Source: Wolbachia endosymbiont of Oedothorax gibbosus (lineage in GTDB: Bacteria; Pseudomonadota; Alphaproteobacteria; Rickettsiales; Anaplasmataceae). From it: 64,000 bases of DNA. The DNA lies in NCBI RefSeq assembly GCF_936270435.1, contig NZ_OW370567.1, forward strand, positions 992,001-1,056,000, written 5' to 3'. Made by a program: the position numbers and the translations under genes. Under the pieces are notes generated by a model, which searched no databases, had not been told where the DNA came from, and was given only the letters and a program-made list of their open reading frames with translations. Below are positions 56,022 through 64,000 of this stretch, piece by piece. The stretch's first letter is position 1. Each line of letters starts with the position of its first letter.

Positions 56022-57002
56022 ACCTCAGTTATGGATTAGAAAATAGATAAAAGTATAACTAAGAAGAGGGAAACAGGGTAAACTCGAGTATTTTAGTAAT
56101 AATAAGAGGTTACCCATGAAGAAAGATATTACAGAACTGTACTGTTGCGTCGAGGATTTTTGTCGTGCGGTAGATGATAATTTTGCAAATAGGTTCTTAT
56201 CAAACGGCAAAAAACCAACCAGAGTACCAGAAATAGCGCACTCAGAAATTCTAACCATAATCCTATTATACCATAAATCACCATGTAAAAACTTCAAGGC
56301 TTTTTATCTTTGTTATCTTCAGTTATTCTATAGATCAGAGTTTTCAAAGCTGCCTTCATATCACAGATTTATTGCCTTAAAGCCGCGAGTTTTGTGGTAT
56401 TTAGCATTACTTTTGCAATGGTTTTGTGAACAAGCAAAAATGACCGGGATTTCCTACATAGATTCTACTTCAATAGCAGTATGCCATCGAAAAAGAATCT
56501 CAAGAAATAAGGTTTTCAAAGGATTAGCAGAGTTAGGAAAGAATACTTACGGCTGGTTTTTTGGTTTTAAATTACATGTAGTAATCAATGAAATAGGTGA
56601 AATTCAAGGTGTTACGCTAACCAGAGGTAACGTCGATGACAGAAAACCTGTACCAACTCTAACCAAAAAACTAACTGGACTTTTGTTTGGAGATAAGGGC
56701 TATATAAAGAAAGAGCTCTTTGAGAAACTATTCGATAGAGGTCTAAAACTCGTCACTAAAGTGAAAAAAGGTATGAAAAATGCACTGATTTCGCTGAAAG
56801 AGAAGATTTTACTAGGGAAAAGATCGATTGTTGAAACGGTTTTTGGCTGCCTAAAAAACAAATTTGAACTTGAGCACACTCGGCATAGATCCACAGTAAA
56901 TTTCTTGGTACATATTTTTTCTACCCTCATTTCTTATTCAATGCAATCGAAAAAGCCCTGTATTTCTCAGCTTTACTTCGTTGGTTAATCCATAACTGGG
57001 GT
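56022..57002 (+). mobile_element. IS982-family element, copy 4, inside IS200 element
   Basis: TATAAA flanks both sides (56016-56021 and 57003-57008), a 6-bp target duplication. Confidence 0.93.
56116..56988 (+). CDS. IS982-family transposase, copy 4
   Basis: The same intact 290-aa frame, pointing the same way as the tnpA remnant that it separates from the left-end hairpin. Confidence 0.93.
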   Translation: MKKDITELYCCVEDFCRAVDDNFANRFLSNGKKPTRVPEIAHSEILTIILLYHKSPCKNFKAFYLCYLQLFYRSEFSKLPSYHRFIALKPRVLWYLALLLQWFCEQAKMTGISYIDSTSIAVCHRKRISRNKVFKGLAELGKNTYGWFFGFKLHVVINEIGEIQGVTLTRGNVDDRKPVPTLTKKLTGLLFGDKGYIKKELFEKLFDRGLKLVTKVKKGMKNALISLKEKILLGKRSIVETVFGCLKNKFELEHTRHRSTVNFLVHIFSTLISYSMQSKKPCISQLYFVG

Positions 57003-57016
57003 TATAAAGTATAGTT

Positions 57017-57446
57017 ATGACTGGGTACGACAAAGGAAAACACACTGTATTTTATCATAGGTACCATATAGTCTGGATCACAAAGTATCGGTACAGAGTG
57101 TTAACGAGGTCTATGAAGGAGAGAATACGAACAATCGTAGCAGAAGTATCTGAAGAAATGGGGATTAAGATAGAAAATGGAGTAATATCATCAGATCATT
57201 TACATTTATTCGTAGTAATACCTCCTCACATAGCTGTGAGTGATTTTGTCCAAAGAGCCAAAGGAAGGTCTTCACGCAAAGTTCAACAAGAATTTCCAGA
57301 GCTAAAGAAAATATACTGGGGAAAGCGTTTTTGGGGAAGAGGATACTTTAGTGCTACCAGCGACAGATGAAGTTATTAATGAGTACATTAATAAACATAC
57401 AGATGCACATCAGCCTCATTCTATATCTAGTATAAGATTGGAGTAG
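57017..57446 (+). pseudogene. IS200/IS605 TnpA (Y1 HUH transposase), frameshifted near the end
   Basis: Residues 1-117 include the HUH motif HLHLFV (His61, His63) and the catalytic Tyr110 in WGRGYFSAT. The frame then stops at 57370 (SDR). The expected tail, TDEVINEYINKHTD, continues in another frame to a stop at 57444-57446. The missing nucleotides fall at about 57355-57365. The catalytic residues remain but the C-terminal helix is lost. Confidence 0.8.
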
Positions 57447-57802
57447 CTTTAGCTTCTCGCCGCGCTTCCAGCGCAATATCCAACCTTTCGGCTCTCAGCC
57501 GATAGTGGTTGAGTTGCAGTTGGAATTACTACGATGAAGACAATCAGATTATTGTTAAGGTTTATCGTTATGATCCACCTGAAGGAAAAGAATATCGTCC
57601 TTTTGATGTGAAAAAATCTACTTTTACTGCACCAGAGATAAGGCCTCTATACAACATTCCAGAAATTTTAAAGTCTGATAAAGTTATTCTTGTTGAGGGA
57701 GAAAAATGTGCTGAAGCGCTGATAGAACAAGGTATCACAGCAACAACAGCGATGTCTGGAGCAAATGCACCAACTGATAAAACAGACTGGTCACCCCTAA
57801 AG

Positions 57803-58783
57803 ACCCCAGTTATGGATTAACCAACGAAGTAAAGCTGAGAAATACAGGGCTTTTTCGATTGCATTGAATAAGAAATGAGGGTAGAAAAAATATGTACCAA
57901 GAAATTTACTGTGGATCTATGCCGAGTGTGCTCAAGTTCAAATTTGTTTTTTAGGCAGCCAAAAACCGTTTCAACAATCGATCTTTTCCCTAGTAAAATC
58001 TTCTCTTTCAGCGAAATCAGTGCATTTTTCATACCTTTTTTCACTTTAGTGACGAGTTTTAGACCTCTATCGAATAGTTTCTCAAAGAGCTCTTTCTTTA
58101 TATAGCCCTTATCTCCAAACAAAAGTCCAGTTAGTTTTTTGGTTAGAGTTGGTACAGGTTTTCTGTCATCGACGTTACCTCTGGTTAGCGTAACACCTTG
58201 AATTTCACCTATTTCATTGATTACTACATGTAATTTAAAACCAAAAAACCAGCCGTAAGTATTCTTTCCTAACTCTGCTAATCCTTTGAAAACCTTATTT
58301 CTTGAGATTCTTTTTCGATGGCATACTGCTATTGAAGTAGAATCTATGTAGGAAATCCCGGTCATTTTTGCTTGTTCACAAAACCATTGCAAAAGTAATG
58401 CTAAATACCACAAAACTCGCGGCTTTAAGGCAATAAATCTGTGATATGAAGGCAGCTTTGAAAACTCTGATCTATAGAATAACTGAAGATAACAAAGATA
58501 AAAAGCCTTGAAGTTTTTACATGGTGATTTATGGTATAATAGGATTATGGTTAGAATTTCTGAGTGCGCTATTTCTGGTACTCTGGTTGGTTTTTTGCCG
58601 TTTGATAAGAACCTATTTGCAAAATTATCATCTACCGCACGACAAAAATCCTCGACGCAACAGTACAGTTCTGTAATATCTTTCTTCATGGGTAACCTCT
58701 TATTATTACTAAAATACTCGAGTTTACCCTGTTTCCCTCTTCTTAGTTATACTTTTATCTATTTTCTAATCCATAACTGAGGT
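57803..58783 (-). mobile_element. IS982-family element, copy 5, in primase gene
   Basis: CTAAAG occurs on both flanks (57797-57802 and 58784-58789), a 6-bp duplication of the Leu-Lys codons. Confidence 0.93.
57817..58689 (-). CDS. IS982-family transposase, copy 5
   Basis: The same intact 290-aa frame, opposite to the primase gene. Confidence 0.93.
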   Translation of the reverse strand: MKKDITELYCCVEDFCRAVDDNFANRFLSNGKKPTRVPEIAHSEILTIILLYHKSPCKNFKAFYLCYLQLFYRSEFSKLPSYHRFIALKPRVLWYLALLLQWFCEQAKMTGISYIDSTSIAVCHRKRISRNKVFKGLAELGKNTYGWFFGFKLHVVINEIGEIQGVTLTRGNVDDRKPVPTLTKKLTGLLFGDKGYIKKELFEKLFDRGLKLVTKVKKGMKNALISLKEKILLGKRSIVETVFGCLKNKFELEHTRHRSTVNFLVHIFSTLISYSMQSKKPCISQLYFVG

Positions 58784-58997
58784 CTAAAGGGTAAAAATAT
58801 TATTATTTGGCCAGATAATGATGAAGCAGGTAATAAATACGCAAAAAATGCTGAAAAAAAGCTTTTAGAGATCGGAGTTGCATCACTTGTTGTTCTTAAT
58901 ATTCCACAAAATAAATCGAAAGGCTGGGATGCTGCTGATTGTGTATTAGAAGGAACGAACGTTGAAGAATTTATTCTTAACAACAAAAGCCCTAGAA

Positions 58998-59978
58998 ACC
59001 CCAGTTATGGATTAACCAACGAAGTAAAGCTGAGAAATACAGGGCTTTTTCGATTGCATTGAATAAGAAATGAGGGTAGAAAAAATATGTACCAAGAAAT
59101 TTACTGTGGATCTATGCCGAGTGTGCTCAAGTTCAAATTTGTTTTTTAGGCAGCCAAAAACCGTTTCAACAATCGATCTTTTCCCTAGTAAAATCTTCTC
59201 TTTCAGCGAAATCAGTGCATTTTTCATACCTTTTTTCACTTTAGTGACGAGTTTTAGACCTCTATCGAATAGTTTCTCAAAGAGCTCTTTCTTTATATAG
59301 CCCTTATCTCCAAACAAAAGTCCAGTTAGTTTTTTGGTTAGAGTTGGTACAGGTTTTCTGTCATCGACGTTACCTCTGGTTAGCGTAACACCTTGAATTT
59401 CACCTATTTCATTGATTACTACATGTAATTTAAAACCAAAAAACCAGCCGTAAGTATTCTTTCCTAACTCTGCTAATCCTTTGAAAACCTTATTTCTTGA
59501 GATTCTTTTTCGATGGCATACTGCTATTGAAGTAGAATCTATGTAGGAAATCCCGGTCATTTTTGCTTGTTCACAAAACCATTGCAAAAGTAATGCTAAA
59601 TACCACAAAACTCGCGGCTTTAAGGCAATAAATCTGTGATATGAAGGCAGCTTTGAAAACTCTGATCTATAGAATAACTGAAGATAACAAAGATAAAAAG
59701 CCTTGAAGTTTTTACATGGTGATTTATGGTATAATAGGATTATGGTTAGAATTTCTGAGTGCGCTATTTCTGGTACTCTGGTTGGTTTTTTGCCGTTTGA
59801 TAAGAACCTATTTGCAAAATTATCATCTACCGCACGACAAAAATCCTCGACGCAACAGTACAGTTCTGTAATATCTTTCTTCATGTGTAACCTCTTATTA
59901 TTACTAAAATACTCGAGTTTACCCTGTTTCCCTCTTCTTAGTTATACTTTTATCTATTTTCTAATCCATAACTGAGGT
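58998..59978 (-). mobile_element. IS982-family element, copy 6, in primase gene
   Basis: TAGAA occurs on both flanks (58993-58997 and 59979-59983). One base differs from the other copies just upstream of the transposase ATG (GGGTAAC becomes GTGTAAC in the same-strand reading at about 59886). Confidence 0.93.
59012..59884 (-). CDS. IS982-family transposase, copy 6
   Basis: The same 290-aa protein. The single substitution 2 nt upstream of the start codon could alter translation slightly. Confidence 0.93.
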   Translation of the reverse strand: MKKDITELYCCVEDFCRAVDDNFANRFLSNGKKPTRVPEIAHSEILTIILLYHKSPCKNFKAFYLCYLQLFYRSEFSKLPSYHRFIALKPRVLWYLALLLQWFCEQAKMTGISYIDSTSIAVCHRKRISRNKVFKGLAELGKNTYGWFFGFKLHVVINEIGEIQGVTLTRGNVDDRKPVPTLTKKLTGLLFGDKGYIKKELFEKLFDRGLKLVTKVKKGMKNALISLKEKILLGKRSIVETVFGCLKNKFELEHTRHRSTVNFLVHIFSTLISYSMQSKKPCISQLYFVG

Positions 59979-60752
59979 TAGAAAGTCAAAAACAATTGAT
60001 ACTACAGCTTGGACCAACACCGCTCCAGAGAGAAAATGGATTATTAAAGATTGGCTTCCTGTGGGAAGTGTTACAGCTCTCTACGGCGACGGTGGAGTTG
60101 GAAAATCTCTTCTTGCTCAACAATTAATGACTGCTGCTGGTATTGGTAAATCTTGGCTTGGTATAGATATTCAGCAGATGAGAACATATGGTGTGTTTTG
60201 TGAAGATGAGGAGGAAGAACTTTGGCGCAGGCAATGTGCAATACATAAACTTTATCAATTGGATATGGAATCTTCTGATTTTCATGACAATGTTTGCTTG
60301 TCGTCTCGAGTGTGGAAAAATAATATACTTATGGTTTTTAACAACAAAGATATAGGTCAATTGACCCATTACTTTCAAGAGTTACTTGAAGATATTGAAT
60401 TGTTTCAGCCAAAGCTAGTGATTTTGGATACAGCAGCAGATCTATTTGGAGGTAATGAAAATAATCGTTCCCATGTAAGACAATTTATTCAAAACTGTTG
60501 TGGTCGCATAGCAGAAGCAATAAAAGGAGCTGTGTTGTTGTGTGCCCATCCTTCTGATTCAGGGATAGTACGTAAAACAGGTACAGGAGGTTCAACAGCG
60601 TGGAATAATTCTGTTCGATCTAGATGGTATTTGTCAAAACCAGAAAGATACCGTCTCGCTAGTCAACAAGAAAATTATAAAAATTGAATCTTAAGCTGTA
60701 TTGTGAAATTAAAAAATACTTCCTATTCACGTCCTGCGTAGCAGTATAGTTA

Positions 60753-60823
60753 ATGTATATGTTGATAAGTAAATTATTTTTATATGTACAAGACAGCAGA
60801 AATTTACTTATCAACATATACAT
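60753..60823. repeat. Long palindrome (23-bp perfect stem), family member 2
   Basis: 60753-60775 is the exact reverse complement of 60801-60823, with a 25-nt loop. It resembles the palindrome at 9746-9805 in arm sequence and in the preceding TAGCAGTA. Confidence 0.75.
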
Positions 60824-60894
60824 AACCAATTACATTAAATAAATTTGTGTAAAATGCCATTTTGCATAAGATAGAATAGACGCATTTTTTGATT

Positions 60895-61460
60895 TTAAAG
60901 TACTAAACCCTCCTTCAACCGCCTCGCCCTGTAATTCTTGATATGGTCAGGATTAAAAGCACTTTTAGATTTTAGAATACCGAAAATGATATGGAGTAGC
61001 TTACGCATTGCAGCACCAACGATAGCCATATTATGCTTACCCTTTTCCTTTAATCTTTGACAAAAACTCATAATGATAGGATTGTGATTCTTAGCTACTA
61101 TGGCAGGAAAGAAAAGTGCCTTACGTAATATTTGTGAACCAGATTTACTTAATCTGGGTTTAGCATATACAGATGAACCAGATGTTATATTTCGTGGTAT
61201 AACTCCTGCATATGCTGCCAATTGCCTGGCATTTCTAAAAGCTTCTATGTCAGGAACTTCAGCTAAAATCGCTGTTGCTGATTCTTCTCCTATACCTGAA
61301 ATGGTCAAAAGCCTAGAACAGACAAAATCTGTAAAATCAAAAAGAGAAACTTCCTCTGTACTTTATGTTTTTTAGATGTAGTTATATGGAGAAGCGCTTC
61401 TGCAGTTATAACCGGCAGTTTCAATGGTGCTATAAATGCCCGCTCAATAGCATGGTTTTG
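60895..61460 (-). pseudogene. IS110-family transposase remnant (C-terminal half)
   Basis: The frame 61308-60895 encodes TISGIGEESATAILAEVPDIEAFRNARQLAAYAGVIPRN, then SGSSVYAKPRLSKSGSQILRKALF and a basic tail, i.e. Transposase_20 with its conserved Ser in the TSGSSV region. Upstream (to about 61460) related codons continue in shifted frames. The DEDD half is missing. It differs from the intact IS110 at 8768. Confidence 0.75.
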
Positions 61461-61579
61461 GGTGGAACGGTCGAATCATTGATGGAGTCCTTTTAGACTA
61501 CCTCGCTTAGGAGATTGTATTATCTAACCGTTCCAAGCTGAAGCGTTTCGCTATTACAAATTATAATAAGGGAGTTACT

Positions 61580-62402
61580 ATGAAAAAAGCAAAAAGTAAA
61601 TTAGAGATAATGAACCCTGATGCGGCAGGAATAGATATTGGTTCAGCTGTACACTATGTGTGTGTACCTGAGGGAAGAGATGAACAACGCATTCAGAAAT
61701 TTTGCTGCTTTACTGCAGATCTTCATAACTTGGTACAGTGGTTAAAAAAGTGTAAAGTTACGACCGTAGCGATGGAATCAACAGTGGATTCCTTTATTTC
61801 AAATACTTGAGTCATATGGACTTGAGGTAAAGTTGGTGAATGCACGGCACGTAAAGAATGTAGCTGGTAGGAAGTCTGACGTTCAAGATTGCCAATGGCT
61901 TCAACAATTGCATAGCTACGGGTTGCTTCAAGGATCATTTAGGCCAGATAATCAGATGTGTGTATTGCGCAGTTACGTGCGTCAACGTAAAAATCTCACT
62001 GAAAGTGCATCTACACATGTTCTGCGCATGCAGAAGGCATTAATTCAAATGAATATTCAATTATACAAAGTTATTAGCAATATTACTGGAGTGACTGGTA
62101 TGAAAATCATTAAGGCTATAATTGAAGGAGAAAGAGATCCTGAGAAATTGGCTGAATTCAGGGATGCACGAATAAAAAATGATCGATCTACTATTGCAAA
62201 AGCATTGACGGGTGACTATAGAGAGGAACATCTATTCGCGCTAAAGCAAGAATTTGAACTGTATAATATTTATCAAGAAAAAATAGCAGAATGTGATAGG
62301 AATATCGAAGCCTATTATAAAACTTTTGATACAAAATCTGGTGAAAGTAAGCAGCCGAGTAAGGGAAAGAATAGCAAAAACAAGATTCTTTTGTTTATGT
62401 AA
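61580..62402 (+). pseudogene. Second IS110-family transposase remnant (N-terminal two thirds)
   Basis: 61580-61810 encodes the DEDD start (MNPDAAGIDIGSAVHYVCVPEG...VTTVAMEST) and then goes out of frame. The missing bases fall where VYWIPLFQILE is expected (about 61783). 61833-62402 continues LVNARHVKNVAGRKSDVQDCQWLQQLHSYGLL to a charged helix and ends where a flavoprotein fragment begins. The C-terminal domain is absent. Confidence 0.75.
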
Positions 62403-62618
62403 ATACTCATTTAACTCTGCGAAAAACTCAGTTTTTACATTGAGCCGAGAAAGCACCTCTTGTACTTCTTTAAAAAAAGGCCATTCTATTTTTACGTTGA
62501 TATTTCTGGTAAATCCTTCACGTTTTTCGTAAACAGTTACTGGAAACCCAAGCTGTGCACAGAGCACTGCCATAAATGAGCCGACAGGACCAGAGCCTGC
62601 GATGATAATGTTTTTCAT
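62385..62618 (-). pseudogene. FAD-dependent oxidoreductase N-terminal fragment
   Basis: From ATG 62618 (GAGGT upstream) the frame reads MKNIIIAGSGPVGSFMAVLC, a Rossmann FAD-binding start with GSGPVGS, then GFPVTVYEKREGFTRNINVKIEWPFFKEVQEVLSRL. It runs into the IS110 remnant near 62385, so most of the enzyme is missing. The family may be a flavin monooxygenase; the substrate is unknown. Confidence 0.65.
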
Positions 62619-62701
62619 TTTTACCTCGTATGAATCACCCAACGCTAGACTTACCATAACATGAGATATAATGCAAACAGTTTTTTTTATTCAGAAATAG
62701 A

Positions 62702-63985
62702 CTACTGCGGTGATTGCTGTGCTGCTACAAAACGCTCATGTTCTACTCTTGCCATTTTAGTACTGGGTTTAAATACCTCATATGTGATACGACCAGCTGC
62801 AAGTGCTGCTACTGTAACTAAAGCTGCTGCGCCTATTATACGTGGTGCATCGGGTGTAATATTACCAGTTGTAAAAAGTGTTATTGCTGCTACAGCACCT
62901 AGTAACATAGTTGAGTAACGAACAAAAAGGTCTTTGTTGTATGCTTGTTTTAACTTCATTAAGTACCCAGGAGGCTCATCGGTTCCACTTGCTCCCTCTT
63001 CCTTAGCATGCTCCAACCTATTTACGTAGCGATCTACCGGAGTTTCACCATTATCACCTCTTGCCCAAGGATCTGCACCATGTTCTACCATAATGAGTGT
63101 TGACGCCTCATCAAGCATGAATGCCATACGATGTAGAGGAGTAAACCCCTCGTCATCTTTTATATCAACCTTTGCCCCTCTTTCTATTAGAAGCTTTAGT
63201 GTATCTATACCAGATACTTTATGTAAAGGAGTACTTCCTTGTGCGTTTTGGGCATTGATATCTGCACCATTATCTATCAGAAATTCTGCTATATCCTTAT
63301 TGCCTGCATTTGCAGCAGCACGTAGATGACCGTTTAAAATAATTGCTCCATTTTCTGCTAATAACTTTACTAAATTTATATTTCCACCATATCCAACTGC
63401 ATAACCTAAAGGAGTAGACCCATACTCATTTATTGCATTAATATCTGCATTTTCTCTTATTAGAAGCTTTATTATTTCTACATATTTTTCTACATACTTT
63501 TTTTGATCAGCGATATTATCTTTTGGGAAAGTAGTACAAGCTTTGTTAACAGCAATGTGTAAAGGGGTTTCTCCACTCGCTTCAGTTTTTGCATTAATAT
63601 TCGCTCCGTTTTCCAACAAAAATTGTACCATTTCTTGGCGTCCATCTTCAACGGCTTCATGTAAAGGATTATGTCCACGTTCGTTTTGGATGTTAATGTT
63701 TGCACCTCTGTCCTTTAGGTATTTTACTATATTAAAATATCTACACTCAGTAGTTAAATGTAGTAATATACCTGTATCAAATTGATGATCTAACGAAAAT
63801 TCGCTTTCTTGCCATGATTTATATTCTTTCTCACATAGCTCATATTTGTGTTTGCAAGTATCCCGTTGTGGGTAGAGCTCATCCATTTTCCTTTCAAACT
63901 CTTGTTGTATTTTTTCAACTATATTAGTTGAGTCTAAGTTTTGATCATTACTTAACGTTTCTAATATTTCATGTAGCGGACCCAT
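62702..63985 (-). CDS. Ankyrin-repeat protein with C-terminal membrane segments
   Basis: The 427-aa protein has an N-terminal helical region (residues 1-70), then about seven ankyrin repeats (residues about 75-320; e.g. ERGHNPLHEAVEDGRQEMVQFLLENGANINAK, AQGSTPLHKVSGIDTLKLLIERGAKVD). Two hydrophobic stretches follow at about 355-400 (TMLLGAVAAITLFTTG and IIGAAALVTVAALAAG). A short tail carries MARVEHERFVAAQQS. AAGGGGAA lies before the ATG. It is probably membrane-anchored with the repeats exposed. Confidence 0.88.
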   Translation of the reverse strand: MGPLHEILETLSNDQNLDSTNIVEKIQQEFERKMDELYPQRDTCKHKYELCEKEYKSWQESEFSLDHQFDTGILLHLTTECRYFNIVKYLKDRGANINIQNERGHNPLHEAVEDGRQEMVQFLLENGANINAKTEASGETPLHIAVNKACTTFPKDNIADQKKYVEKYVEIIKLLIRENADINAINEYGSTPLGYAVGYGGNINLVKLLAENGAIILNGHLRAAANAGNKDIAEFLIDNGADINAQNAQGSTPLHKVSGIDTLKLLIERGAKVDIKDDEGFTPLHRMAFMLDEASTLIMVEHGADPWARGDNGETPVDRYVNRLEHAKEEGASGTDEPPGYLMKLKQAYNKDLFVRYSTMLLGAVAAITLFTTGNITPDAPRIIGAAALVTVAALAAGRITYEVFKPSTKMARVEHERFVAAQQSPQ

Positions 63986-64000
63986 AGTATTCCCCTTAAA

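Larger units (their letters stand above)
55950..57515 (+). mobile_element. IS200/IS605-family element, interrupted by IS982
   Basis: Left-end hairpin: CTCCACCT at 55964-55971 pairs with AGGTGGAG at 55975-55982. Right-end hairpin: TCGGCT at 57488-57493 pairs with AGCCGA at 57497-57502. Such subterminal hairpins, without inverted repeats, are how TnpA recognises single-stranded ends. Exact ends are uncertain. An IS982 sits between the left hairpin and tnpA. Confidence 0.7.
57509..60687 (+). pseudogene. Phage primase/helicase (Toprim plus RepA-like ATPase) split by two IS982 copies
   Basis: Three exons-like blocks join in frame when the IS are removed. 57509-57802 ends with IVKVYRYDPPEGKEYRPFDV...VILVEGEKCAEAL...WSPLK. 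58784-58997 continues GKNIIIWPDNDEAGNKYA (Toprim aspartates) to NNKSPR. 59979-60687 continues KSKTIDTTAW..., Walker A GDGGVGKS, Walker B LVILDTAADLFGG and GTGGSTAWNNSVRSRW. This is the primase-helicase layout used in phage DNA replication. The true N-terminus is missing, cut at the IS200 right end, and the C-terminus stops early at ENYKN. The gene is dead. Confidence 0.85.

Noticed and set aside
57509..57550. True start of the primase at the TTG at 57509
   Set aside because: The preceding bases belong to the IS200 right end, so the apparent start is an artefact of the insertion; the real N-terminus is lost.
1..64000. tRNA, rRNA or tmRNA genes and a replication origin
   Set aside because: No characteristic stems, conserved loops or DnaA-box clusters were found by reading.

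Overview
The window is AT-rich alphaproteobacterial DNA and looks like a Wolbachia chromosome. The evidence is a WO-type prophage structural module, many ankyrin-repeat genes, Rpn-family PD-(D/E)XK genes, tandem-HTH phage regulators, a six-gene biotin cluster of the kind found in obligate intracellular bacteria, and a very heavy load of insertion sequences and group II introns. No rRNA, tRNA or CRISPR array was seen.

Layout. (1) 1-8.1 kb: a YopT-like cysteine peptidase candidate, an Rpn gene, a 4.3-kb group II twintron, a mutL remnant and a tandem-HTH regulator. (2) 8.2-9.8 kb: a radC remnant and an IS110 element with a probable structured guide RNA in its left end. (3) 9.9-23.5 kb: WO virion genes in order: gpW-like connector, GH25 lysozyme, portal, S49 protease with nested scaffold, decoration protein, major capsid, head-tail joining, gpZ, a tail-terminator-like gene, and baseplate V, PAAR, W, J and I. 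A 4.2-kb composite of two inverted IS982 copies interrupts the run between capsid and head-tail joining. (4) 23.6-32.7 kb: three short ankyrin genes, DUF2924, a large serine recombinase, then large ankyrin and LRR effector-like genes. (5) 33.1-39.8 kb: bioB diverging from bioF-bioH-bioC-bioD-bioA, bounded by degenerate direct repeats. An IS982 splits bioA after codon 16. (6) 39.8-49.9 kb: a HAD-like protein with two EPIY motifs, a second Rpn gene with a second (chimeric) twintron, a truncated second serine recombinase, an IS630 and a third Rpn gene. (7) 50-56 kb: a third twintron plus a second copy of the mutL-remnant/HTH segment, so this region duplicates 1.2-8.1 kb. (8) 56-62.6 kb: an IS200/IS605 element, an IS982 inside it, a phage primase/helicase gene broken by two more IS982 copies, and IS110 and flavoprotein remnants. 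(9) 62.7-64 kb: another membrane-tethered ankyrin gene.

The most unusual signal is the intron architecture. One group II intron (597-aa protein with HNH domain) sits at exactly the same place, after nucleotide 20 of catalytic domain V, inside two different host introns. Each host intron ends exactly 13 nt before the start codon of an Rpn gene. Other leads are the biotin operon broken by a very recent IS, the EPIY protein, and the IS110 left-end RNA. Six IS982 copies that agree almost base for base point to an ongoing or very recent transposition burst.
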